Below, piece by piece: positions 11,957 to 22,322 of a stretch of 64,000 nucleotides of DNA. Under the pieces are notes generated by a model, which worked only from the letters and a program-made list of their open reading frames with translations, was not told where the DNA came from and ran no database searches. Origin of the DNA: Flaccisagitta enflata (Eukaryota > Chaetognatha > Sagittoidea > Aphragmophora). Each line of letters opens with the position of its first letter. Position 1 is the stretch's first letter. A program made the position numbers and the translations under genes. Location of the stretch: assembly GCA_965153355.1 (NCBI GenBank), contig OZ231126.1, positions 101,184,001 to 101,248,000 on the forward strand. The letters run 5' to 3'.

Positions 11957-12208
11957 ACTTTAAAAACCTGAAACTAGTCTTTTCTTCATCATAATGAATA
12001 GAGATTGCAAAGCACATTTATATGGGATAAATACACTACACTGCGATGTGTAAATAGCTTCCTGCAAAATTTTTTGGCCACTTTTGAACAGCTTCATGGT
12101 AAAATTATGCTCAAACAAAATTCGCCCCAAAATAAGCCAATTTTGAGTTTTCTCACATGTAGACACTATGATCAAACCAACAGATACACAGATAAGCAGA
12201 GAGTGCAT

Positions 12209-12209
<1 letters not shown>

Positions 12210-12276
<67 letters not shown>

Positions 12277-12302
12277 TTCTCTCTCTCTCTTTCTCTCTCT
12301 CT
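12210..12302. repeat. (CT)n microsatellite
   Basis: CT run with periodic TTT interruptions; the ORFs crossing it are artefacts. Confidence 0.95.
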
Positions 12303-12989
12303 ATTTCTGACTCCTGATGTGAATGCAAGAAAAGCATATTGCGTTTGCAACATTTTGTTGCATATGCAACATCTGCGTGTTGCATATGCAACAAAATGCG
12401 ACATTAGCGTGTTAGTTCCGGCAAAAAGTGGATCGTCGTGAAAGCCTATTGGTCAATATTATTGCATTTCTGTTTTATGACTGGATACTGTATTTCCATT
12501 CCATTTTCAACTGGAAACTGATATTCTCTTAGTCTGAAAACTGCATTGTCAGAAAGTAACTTTTCCACTTAGCATTTTATTCAGGCATTATTGTGTCATT
12601 CAAGATTAATGTCCGGACGATTTGCTTATGCATCATCATTGATTAAAGATTGTCATACAAGAGACTTTACACGTAAATCTAATCTTGAAAAAAGGGAAGA
12701 AAAAAGTCTCTGATTCCCTCGATTTCTTATTCTTCTCTCCTCCTCTGAACAAAAGTAAAATCTAATCCTTTAAAAAAAAAATTGTTCACCCATTCACCAT
12801 CAAGACAAAAATTCATCGAAAGACTTAATCATACTGAATATATTATTGCCATTGTAACCTAAGACTGATTAGCAAAGAGTTGGAAGTTACTGGGCACTGG
12901 GGCAGTTGGCACAAGCGCCACTCTTTGAGATAAAGAGTTATCTAGAACAGTCTCGGTTTCTTCCTGCTCTGACAATCTGAACTCAAGAC
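12303..12989. other. Non-coding stretch before a LINE ORF1 relic
   Basis: Includes a short set of 'tgcatatgcaacat' repeats at about 12,340-12,400 and otherwise unique sequence. The last part may be the 5' untranslated region of the LINE-type ORF that follows. Confidence 0.4.
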
Positions 12990-13157
12990 ATGGAGATAAT
13001 GCACTATGATATTGTTAAACTGAAAAACAATCTAGAGAAGTTAATTAGCGTCATTGACAGCGTTAATAGTCATCATTCTACTTTGAATGATTCGATCGAT
13101 TTGCTTTCCAAAAAAATGGAAAAACACATCACTAGTGCTGATTCCTTCAAAGCACAA

Positions 13158-13869
13158 GTGGTAAACAGAGATCAGCGTTACTGAGCGTCAGTGGTCGGCC
13201 GTTATGAGGTCGTTATATGGTAAAAATCCGCCATTTTATGCCAAGGTCGTTATCCCTAAATAACTGGATGTTATCTATTTGAGGTTACACATTATCTAAG
13301 TAAAAGGAACAGAATATGTGAAAGGTTCATTGCATTTGACTCATGGAAATCCTTGTTATGAAAGATGGACAACATTACCACTATACTTACTATACTTACT
13401 ATACTTACTATACTTACTATACTTACTACACTTACTATACTTACTATACTTACTATACTTACTATACTTACTATACTTACTATACTTACTATACTTACTA
13501 TTCTTACTATTCTTACTATACTTTCTATAGTTACTATACAAGGCCCTCCTCTATTCATTTCAGTTAGGGTAGAGAGAAGGATATTGTTCCACCTATCATA
13601 CTTTGGCCTAAACACTGTTAAAAGTGAGAGATTAAGAGAGAGAGAAAGAGAGAGAGAGAGAGCACACACCAAAAGCGGTATAAGATGGACTTAAAGAAAC
13701 TTAGGATTTTGGAAGAATAGAAGAGAAGAAGGCAGAGGAAGAAGAAGAAGAGGAGGAGAAAGAAGAGGAATGATCTGTTTTCATGGTGATTTATCCGTTA
13801 TCCGTTATCCCATATATCCTATCCGTTACACGGATTACCGGATCTCGATACCTAAACTCTGGTGGTAAA
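13158..13869. mobile_element. hAT-like MITE with 8-bp target duplication
   Basis: The 8-bp sequence gtggtaaa stands on both sides (13,158-13,165 and 13,862-13,869). The element (13,166-13,861) starts CAGAGATCAG and ends CTAAACTCTG, so both ends read CAGAG inward, matching the hAT end pattern. It carries a 'ttactatac' minisatellite and no transposase. It splits a LINE-type ORF1 and its removal keeps that reading frame, which supports the boundaries. Confidence 0.85.
13377..13530. repeat. 9-bp minisatellite (ttactatac)n
   Basis: About 16 nearly perfect tandem copies of ttactatac inside the hAT-like MITE. Because nine is a multiple of three, every frame stays open, giving false repetitive ORFs on both strands. 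Confidence 0.95.
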
Positions 13870-14593
13870 GCATCAGGTTTCCTCTAGAACCGACTCTGAT
13901 GCCATTCAGAAGAAATCCACCAAATTGCAACAGGACAAAAAAGAAATAAGGCGTATCAAAGATGAAATGAATACTAAGATGAATGCTATCGGAGAAAGAA
14001 CCTCATCCACTGATGTCCAATTGCAACAGCTTGAGACCGAATTTTAAGCCATCAAAGCTAAAGTGGATGAAGTTCAAAATTACGCCCAAAGTTCAACTAA
14101 CTTAGCCACAACAGCAAATGGCACACCTGTGCAATTTGTTCCAGAGTGGGTCTTACGCAAAAGAAAGAAGAACAACATCATAATTTTCGGGCTACATGAA
14201 ATGGATGACGACCTTGCAGTGATCAAATTGCTTGCTGACGACTTGGAATTGGACCTGGATCCTTCTTGTGACATCGTCCATAATTTTTGTGTCGGAACAT
14301 CAAACAATGGCAACGTGCGCCCCCTGGTAGTTAAATTTGTATGCTTGGAAAAAAAGAATGCAATGCTCCTGAAGGCAAAGAAGCTGAAAGGGATGGAAAA
14401 ATGGAATGGGGTTGTTGTCACTCATGACATGACAAAATTAGAATGTCAAGTGGAGAAAGCATGGCAGATGAAGCTACGACAAGATGCAGAGCAATTGAAC
14501 AATTCTCTTACTGCGGATGAAAAAAGTGTCAAGTTTTTCAAAGTTATTGGCGGCCGTCGTGAGCGCAGAATAGCATGCTTTCTGAATAAATGA

Positions 14594-15365
14594 CTCACTA
14601 ACTTAGCGACCATAAGAGCATGATGATCAAAACAGAGATTTTCTTTTTTTTCTCTCTACAAACAGTTTCTTTGTATCATAAAATCCTCAGTATTTGCCCA
14701 GAGAATAATCACTGATATTATTTGCACTTATGACAGCATCATATTTTCTAGTTGGATGTATTTATAGTGTTCATTTTTATATTTTGGAAAGTCATTGAAT
14801 TTTGGTGAAAATGCAACTTTTTTTTCACTGATTTATACTTTAGATTTTTAAAAACTAGTGACTGGTCAATATTTTTAACATGGAATTTTCAATTTTTAGA
14901 AGTTGCATGGTAACAATGCTCGCTTTTGGTTCTTATGAACTGCTGACTGGTTAGTTCTTTGCCACGTGCTTTTGATTTTGAAGAACTACTGACTGGTTAT
15001 TTTTCTTTGCCACATAATTGTAATTGTTCTGTCGGAACAGCAACCATCTCAATGAGCAACTTGTAAAAAGGGCCCATGTCATAATACATGCTTACGCCTT
15101 CAGGTAGGCCTGGCATGGTTCTTAAGTTATGGGAATGTTGACTTCTGATCATTACCACCCCTTTTAAGCCCAGAAAGAATCGCTACTACGGATGAACGCG
15201 GATTTATGAAACGAGTTGAACAAGTAATAAGACAATTAGCGCTTAGGTGGCGAGAGGGAGGATTGGTTGAAGTTGGCTAAAGGGATGAGGTTAAGTGTGT
15301 TTACAATTTACCTTCATTCAATGTTTTTTATGTATTTAATTTCTGAATTTTTATTTCTGTTTCAG
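14594..15365. other. Non-coding stretch after LINE ORF1
   Basis: Contains two related 'gaactactgactggttatttttctttgccac'-type phrases (near 14,935 and 14,980) and AT-rich sequence. It may be the 3' part of the LINE relic. No RT domain was found on either strand. Confidence 0.45.
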
Positions 15366-15965
15366 CAAATGAAAATTTGGGCATAAGGTGTAGCTCCCCG
15401 TGCTATCTCAAGGATAGCACAACCAACAGTGCACTCGAAGAAGTGACTAACTTTGAGAGGGGCAACAAATGTGCCGTAGAAATGAGTGCAACAGAGGTGC
15501 CACTCAGGAGAGGGAAGAAGGGAATTTGGGATTTGGGAAAATTTCATTAAGTTATTTTTTTTGAAAAATGAAAATTTGGGCATAGGGTATAGCTCCTCGT
15601 GCTATCTCAAGGATAGCACAACTAACGGTGCACTCAAAGGAGTGACTAACTTGTAGGGGGGGCAACAAACGTGCCACAGAAATGAGTGCAACAGATGTGC
15701 CACTCGGAAGAGGGAAGAAGGGAACTTGGGATTTTGGGAAAATTTTTGTAAAAAAATTTTTTTTTTGAAAATTGAAAATTTGGGCATAGGGTATAGCTCC
15801 CCGTGCAATCTCTATAGGATAGCACAACTGATGGTGCACTCGAAGGAGTGACTAATTGTAGAGGGCAACAGACGTGCCGCTGGAATGAGTGCAACAGACG
15901 TGTGACTCGAAAAAGGGGGAGGTAGGAACGAAGGGAAATCGTAAATGGATGGGATGAGAGAAGTG
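15366..15965. repeat. Tandem repeat, about 205-bp unit, three copies
   Basis: Units start near 15,366, 15,567 and 15,774 with 'aaaatttgggcat' and share 'gtatagctcc', 'caaggatagcacaa', 'gaatgagtgcaacaga' and 'gtgccactc' in order. Minus-strand open frames repeat with the same period and are not independent genes. Confidence 0.9.
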
Positions 15966-17984
15966 GGAAGATTGGGTTCGGGGAAGCGGGAGATTGATGT
16001 GGGATTGGGTGGGTCGGATTTTAGTTGGGGGAAGGTTTCGAAGGTGATTGGGGATATTTGGGTTTGACGATGGTAATCGAGTATTTTCAGATATCAAGAA
16101 TTTTTGCAGAGAGAAATTTTTCGTAGGATATCTTCTTTTCGGAGGAGAGGATTCGGAACTGGCAAATTGAGGAATGAAGACTGGCCCAAACCGCCTAGGC
16201 TCGCCTGGTGTTGATCGTTGTGTGAGAATCGAAACAAATGGACAATCGAGAGTTCATAGAGGATGAGAGAATATCTTTGGCGTTGTATCCAGGGGAGATT
16301 ACCGGTAAGCGAAGACTAATGAATCAGGGTCAGATCGTCTTTAAATGTTGCTACTGTACAGTAATGTATGTCTATCGCCTATAACTATCTCCCTAGATCT
16401 TCGACCCTGACTCAAAGTGTCTGTGCTGTATCAAGTCAAATCTCAGAGGATGAAAATGTAATTGAATCCATCAAATGACGCGGTAGCAACTGAGCATAAA
16501 TGAGAGAAATGGGGAGAAGATATCAATGTCTAACAGAGACTCGAAAAATGATGAGGCTAAAAACGGTCAAAAAGTGCTAAATGATGCTAATTGTAGTCTA
16601 AATGTGGCTAAAAGATGCTAAATATATGAGAGAAAGAGGCAAAAGGCCGCTTACCAGTGACACCAGTGAGAAAAGGCGAGACTTTAGCAGAATTTTCGAA
16701 TGTTTTTACAGAGATGACCGGCGTTTGCGAAGGCTGAAGGAAGAATGAGTGCCGGGGCGTTGCTAATGATCATATGAATCACGTAACTAGGGGCGATATC
16801 TTGCCAACCAATGAGAGAGATGCCCAAAATCTGCCTGTCCAATCAGTAGGCGCCACAAAAAAGGACGCTGAAACTTGCCCAAGACGACACCCGGGCAAAG
16901 AAAAGATCGCCCGGGCAAAGTGAAAAACGCGGCCTGGGCCGGCTAAAATGTGTTCGGGCAAAAGGAAACCGGGGTCTAATACAAGCTAAAACGTATGACG
17001 AGACCGTCTATAACAAATCTAATGGTAATGACAAGATCTAAACTAGAACTGGATTGATAAAGAGAAACGGATCGATGAGGGAATAGAATAAATGAGAACT
17101 GATGAGGGCCCGAGCTATATTTCTTGACAGTAATAGAATCTTTCTTTTTCTTTGAAGGTCTGAGTTTCTTGGTGTAGTTTAACCTATTCTCTAGAATGCA
17201 ACATATCTCCCAGGGCAATTATTCAAAAAAACGACTTTTCACAAATTTTTCAAGGAAAACTCTCTTCTTTTTCAGAATAATACCCTCCAAAAGTCTCCTG
17301 CTATTTTTAAAAGTATTCTCCAATTCAGTCTTAAAGGGCTCAAATTCATCAAAATCTACTTTTCCTTTCTTTTTTGCTCTTCTTCTACGTGATTTTTGCG
17401 CTTTTAGTTCATTTGAGATATGATTTATTGGTGACCAAATTTAAGCTTTTTTCCAGGGCTATCTTTTGAGCGCAATCCCACATCTGTAGCTTTATTCGTT
17501 TAGAAATTACACTCAAATGAAGGTGCATGAGTCAAAATCTAAAAATGCAGTAAGAGGAAAAAAAGAATGTTTTGGGGGTGAAGATGAAGGAGTAATTGCA
17601 CTGCTATGAGCCATCGGGTATTGTTCTACCCATGCTGTCTGCTTTTATAGTTCCTATATTTGAGTTCCTCAATGTCTATGATGAAAAATGAAGCACTGAC
17701 TTTAATTGAATGTGATAAAACCTTTAAAATCAACATGGATCTAACTGAAAATCAAAGGCGAAAAATATGTCAAGTACATGTCCTTTTTGCATGGCAATTT
17801 CTCTGCATCAACTTGATTCTGATGTCCTAAACTCTTTGATATGATGCACAAAAACAAAAAAAAAAAAAAAAAAACTAGCTTGCAAAAAGCTATCAGAACA
17901 TGAATAAAGTCCAATTTAAGCTCTTAAATGAAAAACATTTTTTTAAATTCGGGTAGTACCTCTGTTCTTCTTAAGTGTAACATC
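15966..17984. other. Two kilobases without a recognised feature
   Basis: No coding region longer than about 80 codons and no recognisable domain. There is a short internal 'gctaaatgatgctaattgta' repeat at 16,575-16,625 and a poly-A run at 17,855. It could be unique host intergenic or intronic DNA. Confidence 0.5.
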
Positions 17985-18059
17985 AACAAGGCCAACACCT
18001 ATAAGTCGCGTGCAAGACAAAGATAATTGAATTCATCTGACTCCTTATTGTATCTCTTT

Positions 18060-19760
18060 ATTGACAACCATACCTTACCCAAACCTAACCCAGACTTAAA
18101 CCAGACTTAAACCAACTTAGACCAGACTTAGACCAGACTTAAACCAGACTTGAACCACACTTAAACCAGACTTGAACCAGACTTAATCCAGACAAAAACC
18201 AGACCTAAACCAGAGTTAAACCAGACTTTAACCAGACTTAAACTAGAATCAATCCAGACTTAAAACAGACTTAAACCAGACCTACACCAGACACAAACCA
18301 GACGTAAACCACAATCAATCCAGACTTAAACCAGACATAAACCAGACTTAAACCTGACCTAAACCAGATCTACACCAGACCTAAACCAGACCTAAACCAG
18401 ACTTAAACCAGACCTAAAACAGACTTAAGCCAGACATAAACCAGACCTAAACCAGACTTTAACCAGACTTTAACCAGACTTAAACCAGCATCACTCCAGA
18501 CTTATACCAGAGATAAACCAGACTTAAATGGGACCTAAACTAGACCTAAACCAGACCAAAACCAGACTAAAACCGGACTTATTCCAGACTTAAACCAGAC
18601 TTGAATCAGACTTAAACCACACTTAAACCACACTTAAACCAGACCATAACCAATACTAAATCAGACCCTAATCAAACTTAAACCAGGCTTAAACCAGACT
18701 TAAACCAGATATGAACTAGATTTTCACCAGACCTAAACTAGACTTCAACCAGACCTTAACCTAACTTAAACCAGACCTAAACCTGACTTAATCCAGACTT
18801 AAACCAGACTTAAACCAGACTTAGACTAGACCTAAACCAGAAATGATTAAGACTTAAACCAGACATAAACCAGTCTTAAATCATACCTAAACCAGACCTT
18901 AACTAGACTAGACTTAGACCAGATTCAAACCAGACCTTAACCAGACTTTAACCAGACTTAAACCAGACTTAAACCGGAGTGAAACCAGACCTAAACCAGA
19001 CTTAAACCAGACTTAAACCAGACTTTAACCAGACTTAAACCAGCATCACTCCAGACTTATACCAGAGATAAACCAGACTTAAATGGGACCTAAACTAGAC
19101 CTAAATTAGACCAAAACCAGACTTAAACCGGACTTATTCCAGACTTAAACCAGACTTGAATCAGACTTAAACCACACTTAAGCCACACTTAAACCAGACC
19201 ATAACCAATACTAAATCAGACCCTAATCAAACTTAAACCAGGCTTAAACCAGACTTACACCAGATATAAACTAGATTTTCACCAGACCTAAACTAGACTT
19301 CAACCAGACCTTAACCTAACTTAAACCAGACCTAAACCTAACTTAATCAAGACTTAAACCAGACTTAAACCAGACTTAGACTAGACCTAAACCAGAAATG
19401 ATCAAGACTTAAACCAGACATAAACCAGTCTTGAATCATACCTAAACCAGACCTTAACTAGACTAGACTTAGACCAGACTCAAACCAGACCTAAACCAGA
19501 CTTAAACCAGACTTAAACCAGACTTAAACCGGAGTGAAACCAGACCTAAACCAGACTTAAACCAGACTTAGACCAGACTTAAACCAAAATCCAAAAAACT
19601 TAAACCAGACGTAAACAAGACTCAAACCAGACTTAAACCAGGCCTAAACCAGGCCTAAACCAGACTTAAACTCGACTTAAACCAGACTTAAACCATAATT
19701 TAACCAAACTTAAAGCAGACATAAACCAGACATAAACCAGACTTGAAGCAGACCTTGCAG
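18060..19760. repeat. 11-12-bp minisatellite with higher-order 544-bp duplication
   Basis: About 140 copies of a unit close to 'ccagacttaaa', heavily interspersed with variants. A distinctive segment starting 'gcatcactccagacttatac' at about 18,488 recurs at about 19,032 and stays aligned for several hundred bases, showing a segmental duplication of roughly 544 bp within the array. Confidence 0.9.
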
Positions 19761-19764
19761 AAAA

Positions 19765-20100
19765 AAATGACTTAAAGTGGCTTAGAATGACCAAGAATGA
19801 CTTAAAGTGACTTGAGATGACTTGAAATGACTTATGATGATGTAAAATGACAAAAACTACAAAAGCCACAAAATAACCTATAATGACTTAGAATGACTTA
19901 AATTGACTTAGAATGACTCAGAATGACTTTAGATGACTTTAAATGATGTATAATAACTTAAAATGACAAAAATAACAAAAAATGAAAAAATGACATGAAT
20001 GACTTAAAGTGACTTAAAATATCTTAGGATGACTGAAAATGACTTAGAAAGACTTAAAATGACTTAGAATGACTTAAAATGGCTTAGAATGACATAAAAC
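19765..20100. repeat. Second minisatellite, about 10-11 bp (atgacttaga)n
   Basis: Units close to 'aatgacttaa' and 'gaatgactta' with drift toward AT-rich variants. It directly follows the first array and differs in sequence, although both contain 'gactta'. Confidence 0.85.
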
Positions 20101-20196
20101 GCTGAAAAAAAGCTAAGCGTTACCGGCCGACGGACTGACGGATGGACCGACCGACCGACAGAGCGGGTCATAGAGTTGCGTGCATGCGACTAAAAA

Positions 20197-21223
20197 GGTT
20201 AGCGATCCTATAACAATTAAAATCCTTAAAAGTACGGTCCGTCGCATTACCTGATATGCCTAGAGCTTGCAGTTTGTCATTAAGACCCAATGGGTAAGCT
20301 GTTCTTAACTTAGCTATCCAGTACAATTCTCTCTCTAGTCTTCTTTGCCTGATCAGGCCTTGATCCTGATTAGTAGCATAACAAGAATTCATGCAAAGTC
20401 ATAGGAAAGTTCTCTATCCGAGGGATATGTCTCCAAATCATGTATACAGATAAACCACAACAAAAATTTGGTCCTGGGACCTCTAAAAATTGCCGCCGCC
20501 ACCCCCCTCATATCCCATGGAAAATGCACAGGAAAGAATTTTGCCTATGTTTTACTATGGGAAAGGGGGTGGGTGGCGGCGCCAATTTATAGGGGTTCTG
20601 GGGCTAAATTTTTTTCATGAACCATCTGTAAACATGATTTTGGGCCGTATCCCTTTGATAGAGAACTTTTCTATGACATCGCATTAATTGTTGTTAGGCT
20701 ACTGATTAGGTACATTGTCTGTACTAATTTTTTCTATTATCTGGGAACGTAACATATCTTCTATCTTGGTATTTCTATGTCTATTGTCTGACTGGAAGTG
20801 AGCGTACACTATCTGAGATTTGTCACCTTTTCTTATTTCGTACCAATGCTCTCTCATTTGTACCGCAAAATCTCGTTGTGTCTCCCCCACGTATCGAATT
20901 TGACAAAGCCTACAAGTAATCAAATAAACTATGTTCTTTGGAGTACAATTAAGGCTTTCATCAGTCAATATTGGGAAGCTACCTGTACTAAATCTTCCTT
21001 TGAAGTTGTTCAACGGTAATAACATATTATTAGAGGTACACTTAATTTTACATCTTGCCCCTCTACACTTATTGGAACCAATATAACTCATGCTAATCCC
21101 ATCTGAAGAAAAATTCAAGTTAAAATGTGGAATGTTAGCACTGTCGATATTCGACCTACGGTTACCACATTCCTTGAGTTTACCGCAACCTGGGTTATTT
21201 AGTCGGGACCCGGCGAACCCCAT
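20197..21223 (-). pseudogene. Penelope-like element GIY-YIG endonuclease region, broken
   Basis: In Penelope-like elements the GIY-YIG nuclease nicks the target before reverse transcription. The minus-strand piece 20,699-21,223 shows a cysteine cluster (CRGARCKIKC), then IVYLITCRLC and RYVGET, matching the GIY and YIG strands, then R and H further on. The piece 20,197-20,392 carries RELYWIAKLRTAYPLGLND-like sequence, typical of the domain end. A 328-bp MITE separates them, and deleting it with its 8-bp duplication joins the frame. The 3' end is cut by the minisatellite-bearing element. No RT domain lies upstream, so only the C-terminal part survives. Some DIRS-like elements have similar domains, so the class is probable, not certain. 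Confidence 0.75.
20366..20709. mobile_element. MITE with 8-bp duplication, hAT-like
   Basis: The 8 bp ctgattag occur at 20,366-20,373 and 20,702-20,709. The element (20,374-20,701) has TIRs of about 45 bp with mismatches, starting TAGCATAACAAGAATTCATG at the left and, inverted, TAGCCTAACAACAATTAATG at the right. A second inverted pair, GC-rich ('gccgccgccacccccc' with 'gggggtgggtggcggc'), sits in the middle. It disrupts the Penelope-like gene. Confidence 0.85.
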
Positions 21224-21415
21224 TGTTTTTTATTGAGTTGTACCAGCCATGATTTTTATGTTTTGGTGACAAACATGGATCAAGAACCCAGATTTGGGTA
21301 CAGTACAGATTAACTTCATAACAGGGACTATACAAATTAACATAGAATTACCAATCAACAGACATTAAACCATAATTCAGAGCAATCAAAGAAATCACCA
21401 ATTGCAATAATCAGA

Positions 21416-21446
<31 letters not shown>

Positions 21447-21899
21447 TTAAGAGGATGAAAAGGATATTATTGAAAATAGTCAATCATGGGCTACATTATA
21501 GCATCCTATCCTATCTATTTTTGAGAAATATGAGAGAAAAAAATTTTTTGATATAAATAAGAGGAGACAAATCAGAAGAAGAGAGCCAGATAACAAGATA
21601 AATCCAACCGTCAAGCATGTGACTATTACTTTCAATTTCAACAGATAGCCATAAGATATGAAGCGGCCAAATGGAACAGACAGATTCAAAACGGTTTTTT
21701 TCTAGATTTACGGATTTGTGGCAGATGCGAAAGAATGAGAAGAGAGCAAGAGTCCTTAGGAAATTATGTCAAATATGTTGTTTTTGCTAATGTTTATGTT
21801 TTTGCTTTTGTTTTCCTTAGACCATCAGCGCAATTAGGTGGTTAAGAGAAAACGCAATAGCTGACACAATTATGTCTCATTTGAAAAGAATTTATTAAA
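21224..21899. other. Non-coding stretch with a short (GA)n tract
   Basis: A GA run at 21,416-21,441 and otherwise featureless AT-rich sequence. The upstream part of the following LINE should begin here, but its 5' end cannot be placed. Confidence 0.4.
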
Positions 21900-22322
21900 A
21901 TGCAAAAATCAGAAAACTTTAGATCTTATATTAAGCTGCATTATATGCATTATATGCAGGAAAGAAAAAGAAAGAAAGTTGTCACAGTCACCGGAGTCAG
22001 TGAAGGCGACGGAGACGGCAACATCCTGAAGGCTGTAACTTCTCGCAACTTTTGGGATCTGTCAGTGCGGCGCCTCATAGAAACAACAACGGAGGAGCAG
22101 ATTCGCCGTCAGCTCCATTATCATGGCATCGAGGTTCAAGAAGTTTACCTTCTCAAGTCACATCTCAAAGGTACAAAGGCAGCGCGAGTTCGCGTCGCAA
22201 TTGAACACCGGGACCGTGCAAAAGAAGGAAATATTTGGCCAAAAGGTTGCCTCGTCTCTGACTGGATACAAAGACCAAAAAATGTCCGGAAATCGGCAGC
22301 GGCTCCAGAAGCCGGCCGTTGA
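21900..22322 (+). CDS. LINE ORF1, C-terminal part
   Basis: The frame ends in an RRM-like fold pattern seen at the end of ORF1 of many CR1- and I-type LINEs: EEQIRRQLHYHGIEVQEVYL, then an AARVRV strand, then NIWPKGCLVSDW close to the C-terminus, followed by a basic tail. About 140 codons are open, and an initiator at 21,900 is only nominal. Zinc knuckles and the N-terminal half are missing, which points to 5' truncation, as is common for LINEs. It overlaps the start of the ORF2 frame. Confidence 0.6.
   Translation: MQKSENFRSYIKLHYMHYMQERKRKKVVTVTGVSEGDGDGNILKAVTSRNFWDLSVRRLIETTTEEQIRRQLHYHGIEVQEVYLLKSHLKGTKAARVRVAIEHRDRAKEGNIWPKGCLVSDWIQRPKNVRKSAAAPEAGR

Larger units (their letters stand above)
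12990..14593 (+). pseudogene. LINE-type ORF1 protein, interrupted
   Basis: ORF1 proteins of this kind bind the retroelement RNA. Three coding pieces are visible: 12,990 to about 13,165 and 13,862-14,047, which are coiled-coil-like with many K, E and Q; and 14,063-14,593, which carries an RRM-like domain with the family phrase KKNNIIIFGL, then RPLVVKF and VVVTHDMTKLE. Pieces one and two are separated by a 696-bp hAT-like insertion, and deleting it with one copy of its 8-bp duplication keeps the frame. An in-frame TAA at 14,045-14,047 separates pieces two and three. No ORF2 follows within 700 bp, so this is either a truncated LINE or an ORF1-only derivative. Confidence 0.75.
17985..20196 (+). 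mobile_element. GTCGCGTGC-ended element packed with minisatellite
   Basis: Opens with 'acaaggccaacacctataag' followed by 'tcgcgtgc' and closes with 'gtcatagagttgcgtgcatg' followed by 'cgactaaaaa', the same end phrases as the 210-bp copy at 10,764-10,975. Between them lie two consecutive minisatellite arrays of about 2 kb. It interrupts the 3' end of a Penelope-like gene on the minus strand, so it is a later insertion. No protein is encoded; how such an element moves is unknown. Confidence 0.65.

Noticed and set aside
18060-19760. CRISPR-like array
   Set aside because: Repeats are directly tandem without unique spacers, and the genome is clearly animal.
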